Below, in pieces: positions 17,535 to 26,086 of a stretch of DNA of 64,000 bases. The position numbers and the translations under genes were made by a program. Every line of letters begins with the position of its first letter. Within the stretch, counting starts at the first letter, position 1. This DNA comes from Spirillospora albida (GTDB taxonomy: Bacteria > Actinomycetota > Actinomycetes > Streptosporangiales > Streptosporangiaceae). The notes under the pieces were generated by a model. It was given only the letters and a program-made list of their open reading frames with translations, had not been told where the DNA came from and did not search any database. The stretch is taken from assembly GCF_000718255.1 (NCBI RefSeq), contig NZ_JOFJ01000013.1:84190-148189 (forward strand), given 5' to 3'.

Positions 17535-19644
17535 TGACGCGGACGCCGAGCTTCTCGGCCTTCGCCTTCTTGGAGCCGGCCTTCTCGCCCGCGACCAGCA
17601 GCGCCGTCTTCGCCGAGACGGAGGAGGACGCCTTGCCGCCCGCGCGCTCGACGAGCTCGTTCATCTCGTTGCGGGACAGGTCGGCCAGCGGACCGGTCAT
17701 CGAGCCGGTGACGACGACGGACATGCCCGCCAGCGGACCGTCGCCCGCCGTGGCCGCGGCGGCGGCCTCCTCCGGGTCGGCCCCGGCCGCCTCCGCCGCC
17801 TCGGCGGCGGCCTGGGCGACGGCGGCGCGTTCGGCGGGGGTGGTCGCGCCCGGTTCGGTCATGTTCACGCCGGCGGCGACCAGCTTGCCGATGAGGGGGG
17901 CCAGCTCCTCCAGTTCGGCGACCAGGACGGGCGCCTTCTCGGGACCGATGCCGTCGACCTCCTGGAACGCCTCGGCGTCGGCGGCGCGGATCTCGTCCAT
18001 GGTGGCGAAGTGCCGGGCGATGCGCCGCGACATCGACCGTCCGGTGCCGCGGACGCCGAGCGCGCAGAACACCTTGTTGAGCGGCTTGCCCTTGGCGGCC
18101 TCGATCGCGGCCAGCAGGTTGTCGGTGCTGGTCTCCCCCATCCGCTCCAGGCCGAGGATCTGCTCGCGGGTCAGGGTGAACAGGTCGGCGAAGTCGGTGA
18201 TGAGGCCGGCGGAGACGAGCTGGTCGATGATCTTCTCGCCGAGGCCCTCGATGTCGAGCTGGTCGCGTCCCACCGCGTAGCGGATCGACGTGACCGCCGT
18301 GCACGCGCGGCCCTTGACGCAGCGCCACCGCTTCTGGGAGTCGTCGATGGTGTCGCCGCAGTTGGGGCAGGAGGACGGGATCTCGATCGGCGTCTCGGCG
18401 CCGGTGCGCAGGTGGACGACCGGCGCCTCGACCCGCGGGATGACGTCGCCCGCGCGGTGCACCATGACCGAGTCGCCGATCATCAGGCCGCGGCGCTCGA
18501 TGTCTCCCGCGTTGTGCAGGGTCGCGTAGGTGATCTCGACGCCGTCGACCTTCACCGGTTCCAGGACGGCGCGGGGGGCGATGATGCCCGTCCGGCCGAC
18601 GTTCCACTCCACCGCGAGCAGCTTGGTGATCTTCTCGACGGCGGGCAGCTTGTAGGCGATCGCCCAGCGCGGGGCGCGCGAGGAGAACCCGGCCTGCTGC
18701 TGGTCCAGGGCGGCGTCGGCCTTGACCACGATGCCGTCGATGCCGAACTCCAGGGTGCCGCGCAGGGCGGCGATCTCCTCGACCCGCCGCTGCACCTCCT
18801 CGACGGTGCCGGCGGTGGTGCCGGCGACGGGCGTGGCGGCGGTCGTCTGGACGCCCCATGCGCGCACCACGTCCATGATCTCGCTGTGCGGGAGGGTGCG
18901 CAGCCGCTCGGCCGTCGGCTCGTCCGTGCCCGCGCCGAACCCCGCGTCGGCGGACAGCGGCAGCGCCCCGTACCCGAAGAAGGTCATTTCGACCTTGTAG
19001 GGGCGGTCCTGAGCGCGCAGGGACCCCGCCGCGGCGCTGCGCGGGTTCGCGAACGGCGTGCCGCCCGCCTCGACCCGCGCGGCGGTGGCGGCCTCGAACT
19101 GCGCGGTCGTCATGAGGATCTCGCCCCGCACCTCGACGGTGACCGGGGACTCCAGCCGGCGCGGCAGCCCCAGCACGCTGTCGATGCCGTGGCTGACGTC
19201 CTCGCCGGCCGCGCCGTCGCCGCGCGTCACCAGCTGCACCAGGCGCCCGTCCCGGTAGCGGGCCGAGATCGCCAGGCCGTCCAGCTTGGGCTCCACGCTC
19301 CACCGCTCGACCGGACGGCCCAGCCGCCGCTCCAGCCCCGCCGCCCAGGACGCCAGCTCGTCCGCGCTGAAGGCGTTGTCGAGGCTCAGCATGGGGACGG
19401 TGTGCGGCACGTCGCCGACCACCGCGCCGCCCGCCACCTTGCCGGTCGGCGACTCCGGCAGCGTCCGCCCGGGATGGGCCCGCTCGTAGGCGGCGATGGC
19501 CCGCACCAGGCGGTCGAACGCGTCGTCGTCGAGCGGGGAGTCACCGTCGCCGTAGTAGGCGGCGGACGCCGAGACGGCGGTCTGGACGGCGGCGGCGTAG
19601 GCGGCCTCGTCGGCGATGTTCACGGCGGCAGCGGCTTGCGTCAT
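17491..19644 (-). CDS. ligA: NAD+-dependent DNA ligase LigA (divergent)
   Basis: 717-aa DNA ligase that seals nicks using NAD+. Domains in order: Ia (about 1-65, YYGDGDSPLDDDAFD), adenylation with the nucleophile Lys120 in KLDG, OB fold, a four-Cys zinc region (SSCPNCGD...WRCVKGRACTAV), helix-hairpin-helix repeats, and a C-terminal BRCT domain. An Ala-rich linker (AAAEAAEAAGADPEEAAAAA) precedes the BRCT. The ATG follows GGGAGAA; the upstream in-frame extension lacks ligase similarity. Domain Ia and much of the adenylation domain look less conserved than a housekeeping LigA, so this may be a second copy. Confidence 0.9.
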   Translation of the reverse strand: MTQAAAAVNIADEAAYAAAVQTAVSASAAYYGDGDSPLDDDAFDRLVRAIAAYERAHPGRTLPESPTGKVAGGAVVGDVPHTVPMLSLDNAFSADELASWAAGLERRLGRPVERWSVEPKLDGLAISARYRDGRLVQLVTRGDGAAGEDVSHGIDSVLGLPRRLESPVTVEVRGEILMTTAQFEAATAARVEAGGTPFANPRSAAAGSLRAQDRPYKVEMTFFGYGALPLSADAGFGAGTDEPTAERLRTLPHSEIMDVVRAWGVQTTAATPVAGTTAGTVEEVQRRVEEIAALRGTLEFGIDGIVVKADAALDQQQAGFSSRAPRWAIAYKLPAVEKITKLLAVEWNVGRTGIIAPRAVLEPVKVDGVEITYATLHNAGDIERRGLMIGDSVMVHRAGDVIPRVEAPVVHLRTGAETPIEIPSSCPNCGDTIDDSQKRWRCVKGRACTAVTSIRYAVGRDQLDIEGLGEKIIDQLVSAGLITDFADLFTLTREQILGLERMGETSTDNLLAAIEAAKGKPLNKVFCALGVRGTGRSMSRRIARHFATMDEIRAADAEAFQEVDGIGPEKAPVLVAELEELAPLIGKLVAAGVNMTEPGATTPAERAAVAQAAAEAAEAAGADPEEAAAAATAGDGPLAGMSVVVTGSMTGPLADLSRNEMNELVERAGGKASSSVSAKTALLVAGEKAGSKKAKAEKLGVRVITPEEFADLVADHL

Positions 19645-19710
19645 GCTCTGATTCTCCCGCCCGCCACCGACAATCCGGGGCACGCGGTCCCGCGCGCCCC
19701 GGGACGTCAC

Positions 19711-19716
19711 TAGGGT
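19711..19716 (+). promoter_or_regulatory. Leaderless -10 box
   Basis: TAGGGT followed by exactly six bases and the ATG of the next gene, which has no ribosome binding site. Confidence 0.45.
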
Positions 19717-19722
19717 CGGCGC

Positions 19723-20121
19723 ATGGGATACGCCTTCACGCTGGAGAGGCCGCACGACGACACCGCCGTGCACTGCGCCTTCAACGGCGAGCAGATGAAC
19801 TACGTCCGCCTCATCATGATCGAGGCGGGTGCGACCGCCGGCGACGGGTTCGCGGCGGCGCTGGGCGGTCCCGGTCTGGAGACCTGCGCCGACACGGTGC
19901 CGATCGACAGGTTCATGTCGAACGACGCCTGGCACATCACCGCCCGTGAGGCGGAGTTCATCGCGGGACGGCTGCGGCGCGCCGTCGAGCTGGGCGTGAT
20001 CGACGACCTGCTCGGCTTCTACGACGAGAGCCCCGGCACCGCGGCCGTCCGGTCCTGGGTCGAGGAGTTCGCCGCGTTCAACGAGCGCGCGGCCCGGCAG
20101 AACGGGTACCACGTCATGTGA
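19723..20121 (+). CDS. Conserved-type hypothetical protein
   Basis: 132-aa acidic soluble protein (MGYAFTLERPHDDTAVHCAF) with no recognised motif. It has predicted alternating strand and helix content and no membrane segment. It appears leaderless, with TAGGGT six bases before the ATG. It is divergent from ligA, and its stop overlaps the first possible start of the next gene. Codon use is normal for the window, so I take it as real. Confidence 0.7.
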   Translation: MGYAFTLERPHDDTAVHCAFNGEQMNYVRLIMIEAGATAGDGFAAALGGPGLETCADTVPIDRFMSNDAWHITAREAEFIAGRLRRAVELGVIDDLLGFYDESPGTAAVRSWVEEFAAFNERAARQNGYHVM

Positions 20122-20186
20122 GCGGGCCCGGAGAACCGGCCCGCCCGGCCGCCCGCACGGGTTACCGTCAGGTGAGGGGGTGTGAG

Positions 20187-21299
20187 GTGGCGCGGTACGC
20201 GGTCGACGAGGAGCGGCGCACGCTGATCGTGTCCTGGGGCACCGGCGCCGGGGATCGCGCCCGCGTGCTCGCCGGGCTGCCCGAGGCGGTCACCGGGCAG
20301 GACGCCAGGCGGCTGGCGCGGGAGCTGACCGATCTGTCGGCGGCCCTGTGGGCGACGTACACGCATCCGCCGGAGGCCGCGGAGGATCTCGCTCCGGACG
20401 GGACGCGCGCGCGGCTGCCCGAGGTCCCGGGTGTCCTGCTCGCGCCGAACCTCCCGGCCTCCGACGGCACCCTCGTGGTGTCGTACGACCCGGTGGAGGA
20501 GACCGCCCACCGGGTCGGCCGCACGCTGCACCGGTTCGGGGACGAGGCGCTCACCGAGGCGGTCGTCGCCGAGGTCCGCACGGAGCTCGACGCCGTCGGG
20601 CGGGCCGACCGGGGCGACCTGGCGGGACGCGCCGCGCACGCCGTGACGCTCACCCGCGTCGGGGCGTCGCCCGCGCAGATCGCCGTCGCCGACGCGATGC
20701 TGCGCGAGGACCCCCTGGGGGGCACCGCGCTGTTCACCGAACTCGACCCCGCGGCGTCCGCCGTCGCGGCCGCCCACTGGCTGCAGGCCGCCGCGGACGT
20801 CGCCGCCTGCGCCGCCGGCCTCGATCCGGCGGACGTCGTGCGCGAGGCCGACAACATCGAGGCCCTGCCGCACGAGACGCCCACGGCCGTCCTGGACCTC
20901 ATGGCCGAGGAGGTGTCGCCGTACCGCGCCGTCACCGGCCTGATCAGCGATGCCGTGCGGGTCTCCGAGGGCCTGCTGCCGGACGTCGACGCCCTCCTGG
21001 AACGCCTCACGTTCACCGAGGAGGTCGCGGAGAAGTTCGGCCACCGCGAACCGAACCTGCGGGAGCGACTCCTGTCCGAGATGCGCACGACCCCGCTGGA
21101 CCCGTCGCGCCCCGCACAGGACCTGCTGGAGGACCTCCTCAGCGGGATCTACGCCTGCTGGCTGATCTTCAGCGAGGACGCCGACGACGAGGGCATCGGC
21201 GACGACGACTACCACGACGCGCTCCGCCGGCGGAAGAGGGACGCGTTCATGGACGCCGTCCGCGCCGAGGCCGATCTGAACTCGGACCGGCTGTCCTGA
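20187..21299 (+). CDS. Hypothetical acidic protein
   Basis: 370 aa from a GTG with GAGGGGG six bases upstream; an earlier GTG at 20118 lacks such a site. The protein is Ala/Glu/Asp-rich and mainly helical (for example ARELTDLSAALWATY and DVDALLERLTFTEEVAEKF), with a charged C-terminus (DADDEGIGDDDYHDALRRRK). No signal peptide, membrane helix or catalytic motif was recognised. It follows the 132-aa gene closely, so the two may be cotranscribed. Function unknown. Confidence 0.72.
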   Translation: MARYAVDEERRTLIVSWGTGAGDRARVLAGLPEAVTGQDARRLARELTDLSAALWATYTHPPEAAEDLAPDGTRARLPEVPGVLLAPNLPASDGTLVVSYDPVEETAHRVGRTLHRFGDEALTEAVVAEVRTELDAVGRADRGDLAGRAAHAVTLTRVGASPAQIAVADAMLREDPLGGTALFTELDPAASAVAAAHWLQAAADVAACAAGLDPADVVREADNIEALPHETPTAVLDLMAEEVSPYRAVTGLISDAVRVSEGLLPDVDALLERLTFTEEVAEKFGHREPNLRERLLSEMRTTPLDPSRPAQDLLEDLLSGIYACWLIFSEDADDEGIGDDDYHDALRRRKRDAFMDAVRAEADLNSDRLS

Positions 21300-21328
21300 C
21301 GGCCGGCGGTCGAGGCGGCCCGTTTCGG

Positions 21329-21334
21329 TAGCGT
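21329..21334 (+). promoter_or_regulatory. Leaderless -10 box of the YecE-like gene
   Basis: TAGCGT with six bases before the ATG at 21341 and no Shine-Dalgarno. Confidence 0.5.
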
Positions 21335-21340
21335 TCGTCC

Positions 21341-22186
21341 ATGCGTCTTCACGTGGGGTGTGCGATGTGGACCCATGCGCCGTGGCGGGGGCGCCACCTC
21401 CCGCATCCGCTGCCGCCGGCCGAGCGCCTGCACGCCTACGCGCGGTCCTGCAACGCGGTCGAGGGCAACACGACCTTCTACGCCACCCCCGCCCGCACGA
21501 CGGTGGAGTCCTGGGCCGCCCAGGCACCGCCCGGTTTCCGCTTCCTGGTGAAGCTGCCGAAGACCATCACCCACCAGGCCCGCCTGCACGGAGCCGAGGC
21601 CGAACTGCGCGCGTTCCTGCACGCCATGGAGCCGCTGGGCGGCCACCCGCTCTGGATACAGCTCCCCGCGTCGTTCGGCCCGGAGGACATCGGCGCGCTG
21701 ACGTCCTTCCTCCGCCGCCTGCCCGCGACGCGCCGGCGCGCGGTGGAGGTCCGCCACCGCGCCTTCTTCGAGGACGCCCGCTCGACCGCCCGGCTCGAGA
21801 GCGCCCTGGCCGGCTGCTCCGCCGAGTGGGTCCCGTTCGACACCACGATCCTGTTCCGGCTCCCTCCGGCGACCGACGCGGAACGCGACGCCTGGACGAA
21901 GAAGCCCCGCCTGCCCCGCCGGACCCGTGCCCTCACCGAGTTCCCGATCGTCCGCTATCTGGGCCGCGACGACACCGACCGCACCGTCGAAGGCTGGCGG
22001 GAGTGGATCGCCGTCGTCACCGGATGGCTGCGCGAGGGCCGCTCCCCCACGGTCTTCATCCACACCCCGGACAACGCCGAGGCCCTCCCGCTGGCCCGCC
22101 GCTTCCACGACGAGGTGAGGGCCCGGATCCCGGCCCTGGCCCCGCTGCCGACCCCCTTGCCCATAGAACCCGCGACCCTCTTCTGA
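21341..22186 (+). CDS. DUF72 / YecE family protein
   Basis: 281-aa member of the DUF72 (YecE) TIM-barrel-like family. Recognisable parts are the N-terminal GCAMWTHAPWRG, the VEGNTTFYATP strand, FRFLVKLPKTITH, LWIQLPASFGP and VEVRHRAFFE. The biochemical role of this widespread family is not settled. It stands alone with a leaderless promoter and runs towards a convergent HTH gene. Confidence 0.88.
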   Translation: MRLHVGCAMWTHAPWRGRHLPHPLPPAERLHAYARSCNAVEGNTTFYATPARTTVESWAAQAPPGFRFLVKLPKTITHQARLHGAEAELRAFLHAMEPLGGHPLWIQLPASFGPEDIGALTSFLRRLPATRRRAVEVRHRAFFEDARSTARLESALAGCSAEWVPFDTTILFRLPPATDAERDAWTKKPRLPRRTRALTEFPIVRYLGRDDTDRTVEGWREWIAVVTGWLREGRSPTVFIHTPDNAEALPLARRFHDEVRARIPALAPLPTPLPIEPATLF

Positions 22187-22194
22187 CCCCTGTG

Positions 22195-22629
22195 TCACCC
22201 ACCTCTCGCGCGCGGGCCGGACGAGGCGGTCGAGGGGCGGTCGGGAGTGTCTCGGAGGTGGCGGAGGAGGAGGGCCAGGTCGAGGCGGCGGCGGCCGGCG
22301 GGCGTGGCGAAGGAGAAACCCAAGGTCGTCTCGGCTCGGGACAGGCGGGCGGCGACGGTGCTGTGGTGGCGGCCGACCCGGACGCGGCCCGTTCCGGAGA
22401 ACTCGCGGACCGCCGAGGCGCGTCCGGGCCCGCCGGGGCCGGCCCGTTCGAGGACGCCGGTACCGGGGTCGGTGACGCCGGCGCCGCATCCGGCGAGGGC
22501 GGCGGTCTCGGCGACGAGGGTGCGCAGGTCGGCCCGGTCGGCCACGAGGGCGTCGAAGAGACCGTTCACCCGGACGGCGCTCTCCGCGTCGACGTCCAGG
22601 CCGGGAGGTGGCAGAGGTGGACCCTCCAT
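22195..22629 (-). CDS. Short PucR/CdaR-type helix-turn-helix protein
   Basis: 144 aa. The C-terminal half (about residues 85-130: RVRVGRHHSTVAARLSRAE...FATPAGRRRLDLALLL) matches the HTH at the end of PucR/CdaR regulators. The N-terminal half (VNGLFDALVADRADLRTLVAETAALAGCGAGV) resembles their linker region but is much shortened. Usual PucR proteins are 350-500 aa, so this is a reduced form or a decayed gene. The reading frame is intact. Its start is eight bases after a TAGGGT, so it may be leaderless. Confidence 0.65.
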   Translation of the reverse strand: MEGPPLPPPGLDVDAESAVRVNGLFDALVADRADLRTLVAETAALAGCGAGVTDPGTGVLERAGPGGPGRASAVREFSGTGRVRVGRHHSTVAARLSRAETTLGFSFATPAGRRRLDLALLLRHLRDTPDRPSTASSGPRARGG

Positions 22630-22761
22630 GGACGCAAACCCTACGGCACGGACTGCCGCCGGATTCGTGTTTCGCGGACGCCGGATGGCGGCGGCCCCCG
22701 AAGATGTCGGCCCCCGTCGTTAGGCTCGGCCTCCGGCCACCGGTTCGAGAAGGGGACGCGC

Positions 22762-23127
22762 ATGGAGAGCACGGAAGTCATCGGCCGTCTGCGGGACATC
22801 TGCCTTTCCCTTCCCGAGGCGGTGGAGAAGCCTTTCGGCGGCCACACCGCGCCGTCCTTCCGTATTCGCGACAAGCTGTTCGCGATGACCGGCGAGGACG
22901 GTACGGCACTGTGGTTCAAGGGCGGTCCCGGAGTGCAGGACGCGCTGGTGGCGGAGGATCCGGAACGCTTCTTCGTCCCGCCGTACGTGGGGAGCAAGGG
23001 CTGGGTCGGCGCCCGCCTGGACGTCGAGCAGGACTGGGACGAGCTCACCGAGCTGATCGAGGACAGCTACCGCCTCATCGCCCCCAAACGCCTCGCCGCC
23101 CTCCTCGACCGTGAGGACGGCGGGTGA
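22762..23127 (+). CDS. MmcQ/YjbR family DNA-binding-fold protein
   Basis: 121-aa MmcQ/YjbR protein, a small alpha/beta fold related to double-wing DNA-binding proteins. Typical features are the N-terminal CLSLPEAVEKPFGGHTAPSFRI, a central GTALWFKGGPG and the C-terminal VGARLDVEQDWDELTELIEDSYRLIAPK. The ATG follows GAGAAGGGG. It overlaps the convergent gene by 53 bases. The family's function is unknown. Confidence 0.88.
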   Translation: MESTEVIGRLRDICLSLPEAVEKPFGGHTAPSFRIRDKLFAMTGEDGTALWFKGGPGVQDALVAEDPERFFVPPYVGSKGWVGARLDVEQDWDELTELIEDSYRLIAPKRLAALLDREDGG

Positions 23128-24010
23128 GGAGGGTCAGGTTCGCGGTGATCCTGTCCAGAGTGGGCGGGTCGGGTGTCCAGCCGCGGTGGAGCAGCGCGGT
23201 CAGCAGGGCCTCCAGGTACGGAGCGGGGGTCGTGCGGAAGTCCTTGGTCACGGAGATCAGGTCCCAGCCGAGTTCGCGGGTGATCCAGCGGCGGCGCGCG
23301 CCGTCGCGGGCGCGGGCCCGGGGGCCGGTGTGGTGGCGTTCGCCGTCGTATTCGAGACCGACGCGGTGCTCGGGGTAGCCGAGGTCGAGGTAGAAGTCGC
23401 CGCCGTAGAGGCCCTCCACCGGGACCTGGGTCGCGGGGCGGGGGAACCCCGCCCGGATGATCGCCACGCGCACCCACGTCTCGCCCGGTGAGGCCGCGCC
23501 CGGGTCGCTCAGGCGCATGATCTCGTTCAGGCGGGTGCTGCCCCGGTAGCCGGGGAGGGCGCGGGCCATGCGGCGGAGGTCCTCGAGGGCGATGCCGTCG
23601 CGGAGGAACTGGTCCAGGGACGCGACGGCCTCGGTGCGCGGGAGCCAGCGGGCGCAGTCGAGGGCGGTGCGGTGCCGGGACGTCAGGCGGACCCCGCCCT
23701 CCTCCACGATGTGGCCGGACGGCAGGGCCGCGCACTCCGCGCTGGGCGGGTCGGGGGCGTTCTCGCCCGCCGCCGTGACCAGGTCGATCTCCCAGTCGGC
23801 GGCGTCCGCGCCGGGCGGGAGGACGTCCAGGCCCCAGATCCAGGCGGCCGTGCGCCGGGCGATGACGACGTCCGGCGGGAGGAGCCGGCTGAGCGCCGCG
23901 GCGCGGGTCTCCAGGGAGCTCCCGTCGACGGGTGCGAAGTACAGGCCGGGGCCGACGGGGACGACCGCGCCGGCCGGTGTGCGCTTCCAGGTCAGGGTGG
24001 ATCCGTTCAT
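23075..24010 (-). CDS. AbiEi-like / DUF559 nuclease-fold protein
   Basis: 311 aa. The N-terminal 170 or so residues resemble AbiEi-type antitoxin domains (ALSRLLPPDVVIARRTAAWIWGL, LTSRHRTALDCARWL). The C-terminal part looks like a Vsr/DUF559 endonuclease fold, with YLDLGYPEHRVGLEYDGERHHT followed by a basic segment and WDLISVTKDF. The acidic residues in DLGYPE and EYDGE would be the metal ligands. No AbiEii toxin is adjacent. Proteins of this layout are common singletons in actinomycetes, with unknown role. Only a 53-base convergent overlap with the YjbR gene is unusual. Confidence 0.72.
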   Translation of the reverse strand: MNGSTLTWKRTPAGAVVPVGPGLYFAPVDGSSLETRAAALSRLLPPDVVIARRTAAWIWGLDVLPPGADAADWEIDLVTAAGENAPDPPSAECAALPSGHIVEEGGVRLTSRHRTALDCARWLPRTEAVASLDQFLRDGIALEDLRRMARALPGYRGSTRLNEIMRLSDPGAASPGETWVRVAIIRAGFPRPATQVPVEGLYGGDFYLDLGYPEHRVGLEYDGERHHTGPRARARDGARRRWITRELGWDLISVTKDFRTTPAPYLEALLTALLHRGWTPDPPTLDRITANLTLLTRRPHGRGGRRGVWGR

Positions 24011-24049
24011 GCCCCCGAGCGTGCGCGCCCCGGCAGGGCGGCGGCACCG

Positions 24050-24802
24050 TCATGCGGAACTGTGGACGACCTCCGATGCCCAGCCCGCGATGCGCTCGAT
24101 CAGGTCAGGCGTGGCCGCCGCCTCGGCGTGACCGAAACCCGGCTCTATCCACAGTTCTCGCGGTTCCCGCGCCGCCCGGTACAGCTGTTCCCCGTGCTCC
24201 AGCGGGAAGAACGCGTCGGCGTCCCCGTGCACCACCAGGAGCGGCGCGGGAGCGATCAGCGACGCCACCTCGTGCGGCGCTTCGGGACGGGGATCCCATC
24301 CGTCCGGGGCCACGCGGGTACCGCGCGCCAGGCGCACGGCCAGTCGGCCCACCCGGCGCTCGATGACCCAGTGGACGCGCCGCATCGGCACGGTCCCGCG
24401 ATAGTGCCAGCGGGCGGGGGCGCTGACCGACACCACCGCGTCGACGCCGCCGTGCAGGGCCGCGTGCCGCACGGCCACGGCGCCGCCCATGGAGAAGCCC
24501 GTCACCACCACGTGCTCGTAGCCGCGGCGCCGCGCGGAGGACACGGCGGCCTCGATGTCCAGGACCTCGCGGTCCCCCACGGTGGAGCGGCCGCCCGACC
24601 TGCCGTGCCCGCGGAAGTCCAGGCCGATGACGCCGCCGCGCCGGTTGAGGACGTCGGCGATCCTCCGCAGGCTGGGCCGCCGCCAGGAGCAGGTGAACCC
24701 GTGGGCCAGGACGAAACAGAGGCGGCCGTCGCCGCGCAGGTGCCCGGCATCGATCCTGACGTGGTCGGATGTGTAGAGGGTGAGCGGTTCGGGAGTCGGC
24801 AC
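24050..24802 (-). CDS. Alpha/beta hydrolase
   Basis: 250-aa alpha/beta hydrolase. The oxyanion segment is LAHGFTCSWRRP, the nucleophile elbow GFSMGG, and the catalytic acid and base lie in HGDADAFFP and GFGHAE. GLDFRGHGRSGG is typical of esterases and lysophospholipase-like enzymes. GTG start. No signal peptide, so cytoplasmic. Substrate unknown; the gene is divergent from the LLM oxidoreductase. Confidence 0.88.
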   Translation of the reverse strand: MPTPEPLTLYTSDHVRIDAGHLRGDGRLCFVLAHGFTCSWRRPSLRRIADVLNRRGGVIGLDFRGHGRSGGRSTVGDREVLDIEAAVSSARRRGYEHVVVTGFSMGGAVAVRHAALHGGVDAVVSVSAPARWHYRGTVPMRRVHWVIERRVGRLAVRLARGTRVAPDGWDPRPEAPHEVASLIAPAPLLVVHGDADAFFPLEHGEQLYRAAREPRELWIEPGFGHAEAAATPDLIERIAGWASEVVHSSA

Positions 24803-24900
24803 GCCCCCATGATGGACGGTCGGGCACCCGGGTACATAACGGCATTCTCGGGTGGAGCGGCGATGTGCGAAGATCGCCCCCGGGATCCATGGAGGTTCAT

Positions 24901-25812
24901 ATGCGTATCGGTGTTCTTCTCAACGAGCGGGGCGGCGCGGACGCGCTGAGCAGGCTCGCCGACGATGTGCGGCAGGCGGCGGACGACGGCTTCCCCTCGG
25001 CGTGGCTGTCGAACATCTTCGGGATCGAGGCGCTGACGGCGCTGGCCGTGGCGGGCGCCGGGGTGCCGGGCATCGAGCTCGGCACGGCGGTCGTCCCGAC
25101 GTATCCGCGGCACCCGGCCGTCATGGCGCAGCAGGCGCGGACGACGGCGCTGGCCCTCGAAGGGCGGCTGACCCTCGGGATCGGCCTGTCCCACAAGGTC
25201 GTCATCGAGGACATGTACGGGTACGACTTCGGGCGGCCGCTGCGGCACATGCGCGAGTACCTCGAGGTGCTCGTGCCGCTGCTCGCCGGCGAGCCGGTGT
25301 CGTTCACGGGTGAGACGGTGAAGGGGCAGATCGGGTTCAGCGTTCCGAACGAGGGCCGGGTGCCGCTGCTGCTCGCGGCGCTCGGGCCGAAGATGCTGAA
25401 ACTGGCGGCGGAGCGGGCCGACGGCACGGTCCTGTGGATGACCGGGCCGACGACCGTCCGGGACCACATCGCGCCCACCATCACGGCGGCGGCCGAGGCG
25501 GCCGGACGCCCCGACCCGCGCATCGTGTGCGTCCTCCCCGTGTGCGTCACGAACGACGCCGAGAACGCTCGGGAGCGGGCGGGCGAGGCGTTCGCGGTAT
25601 ACGGGACGCTGCCGTCGTACCGGGCGATGATGGACCGCGAGGGCGTGGCCGGCCCCGCCGACCTGGCGATCGTCGGTGACGAGGACGCGGTGGCGGCGCG
25701 GCTGGAGACCCTCGCGGCGGCGGGCGTCACCGATTTCGTGGCGGCCGAGTACATGCCGGGCGAGGAGCGCGAGCGGACGCGGGCCTTCCTGAAGTCCGTC
25801 ACGGTGAAGTGA
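24901..25812 (+). CDS. LLM-class (F420-dependent type) oxidoreductase
   Basis: 303-aa luciferase-like TIM-barrel oxidoreductase (MRIGVLLNERGG, FPSAWLSNIFG, LGTAVVPTYPRHPAVMAQQA, LGIGLSHK, PLLLAALGPKMLKLA). This subfamily generally uses coenzyme F420 in actinobacteria, though FMN cannot be excluded. The ATG follows GGAGG; an upstream in-frame ATG has no ribosome site. Substrate unknown. Confidence 0.88.
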   Translation: MRIGVLLNERGGADALSRLADDVRQAADDGFPSAWLSNIFGIEALTALAVAGAGVPGIELGTAVVPTYPRHPAVMAQQARTTALALEGRLTLGIGLSHKVVIEDMYGYDFGRPLRHMREYLEVLVPLLAGEPVSFTGETVKGQIGFSVPNEGRVPLLLAALGPKMLKLAAERADGTVLWMTGPTTVRDHIAPTITAAAEAAGRPDPRIVCVLPVCVTNDAENARERAGEAFAVYGTLPSYRAMMDREGVAGPADLAIVGDEDAVAARLETLAAAGVTDFVAAEYMPGEERERTRAFLKSVTVK

Positions 25813-25904
25813 CCCCGGGCGGGGCCACCGCGTTCCGGTGGCCCCGCGAGGCGGGCGGCCGTCCGGGCGGCCCGCGCCCGAAGTCGGACATCGCTACTGC
25901 TAAC

Positions 25905-26013
25905 GTTGCAGTTCACGCGCGCCTTGGAGCGAAGTCCGGTGTGATTCCGGCGCTGTCCCGCAACTGTGATGCCCTTCCGTTAGTGGCCGAGCCAGGTCGC
26001 CTCCGGGCGCGCC
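25905..26013 (+). ncRNA. Cobalamin (B12) riboswitch
   Basis: Contains the conserved cobalamin-aptamer blocks AAGTCCGGTGTGATTCCGGC, GCTGTCCCGCAACTGTGAT and the B12 box GCCGAGCCAGGTCGCC. The flanks close in a seven-pair stem, GCGCGCC (25917-25923) with GGCGCGC (26006-26012). It lies 74 bases upstream of btuF, whose operon imports cobalamin, so it should repress expression when adenosylcobalamin is plentiful. Confidence 0.93.
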
Positions 26014-26031
26014 GACGATTCTCGACCTCGT

Positions 26032-26086
26032 GGAAGGGCGATCCGTCATCAACGGGCCGCGGCTTCCCGGCAGCCAGGAGGCGCCA
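26032..26086 (+). promoter_or_regulatory. Putative riboswitch expression platform and btuF ribosome site
   Basis: GGAAGGGC (26032-26039) is exactly complementary to GCCCTTCC (25971-25978) inside the aptamer. A second weak helix can form between GGCTTCC (26061-26067) and the GGAGGC of the ribosome site (26077-26082) before the GTG start. This suggests control by hiding the ribosome site. Structure is inferred by eye. Confidence 0.5.

Noticed and set aside
19645..20112. 156-residue N-terminal extension of LigA
   Set aside because: Runs antisense through the hypothetical gene at 19723-20121, shows no ligase similarity and the internal ATG has a good ribosome site.
23075..24010. AbiEi-like protein as half of an AbiE toxin-antitoxin system
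   Set aside because: No nucleotidyltransferase (AbiEii) gene adjacent, and the C-terminus looks like a DUF559 nuclease fold instead.
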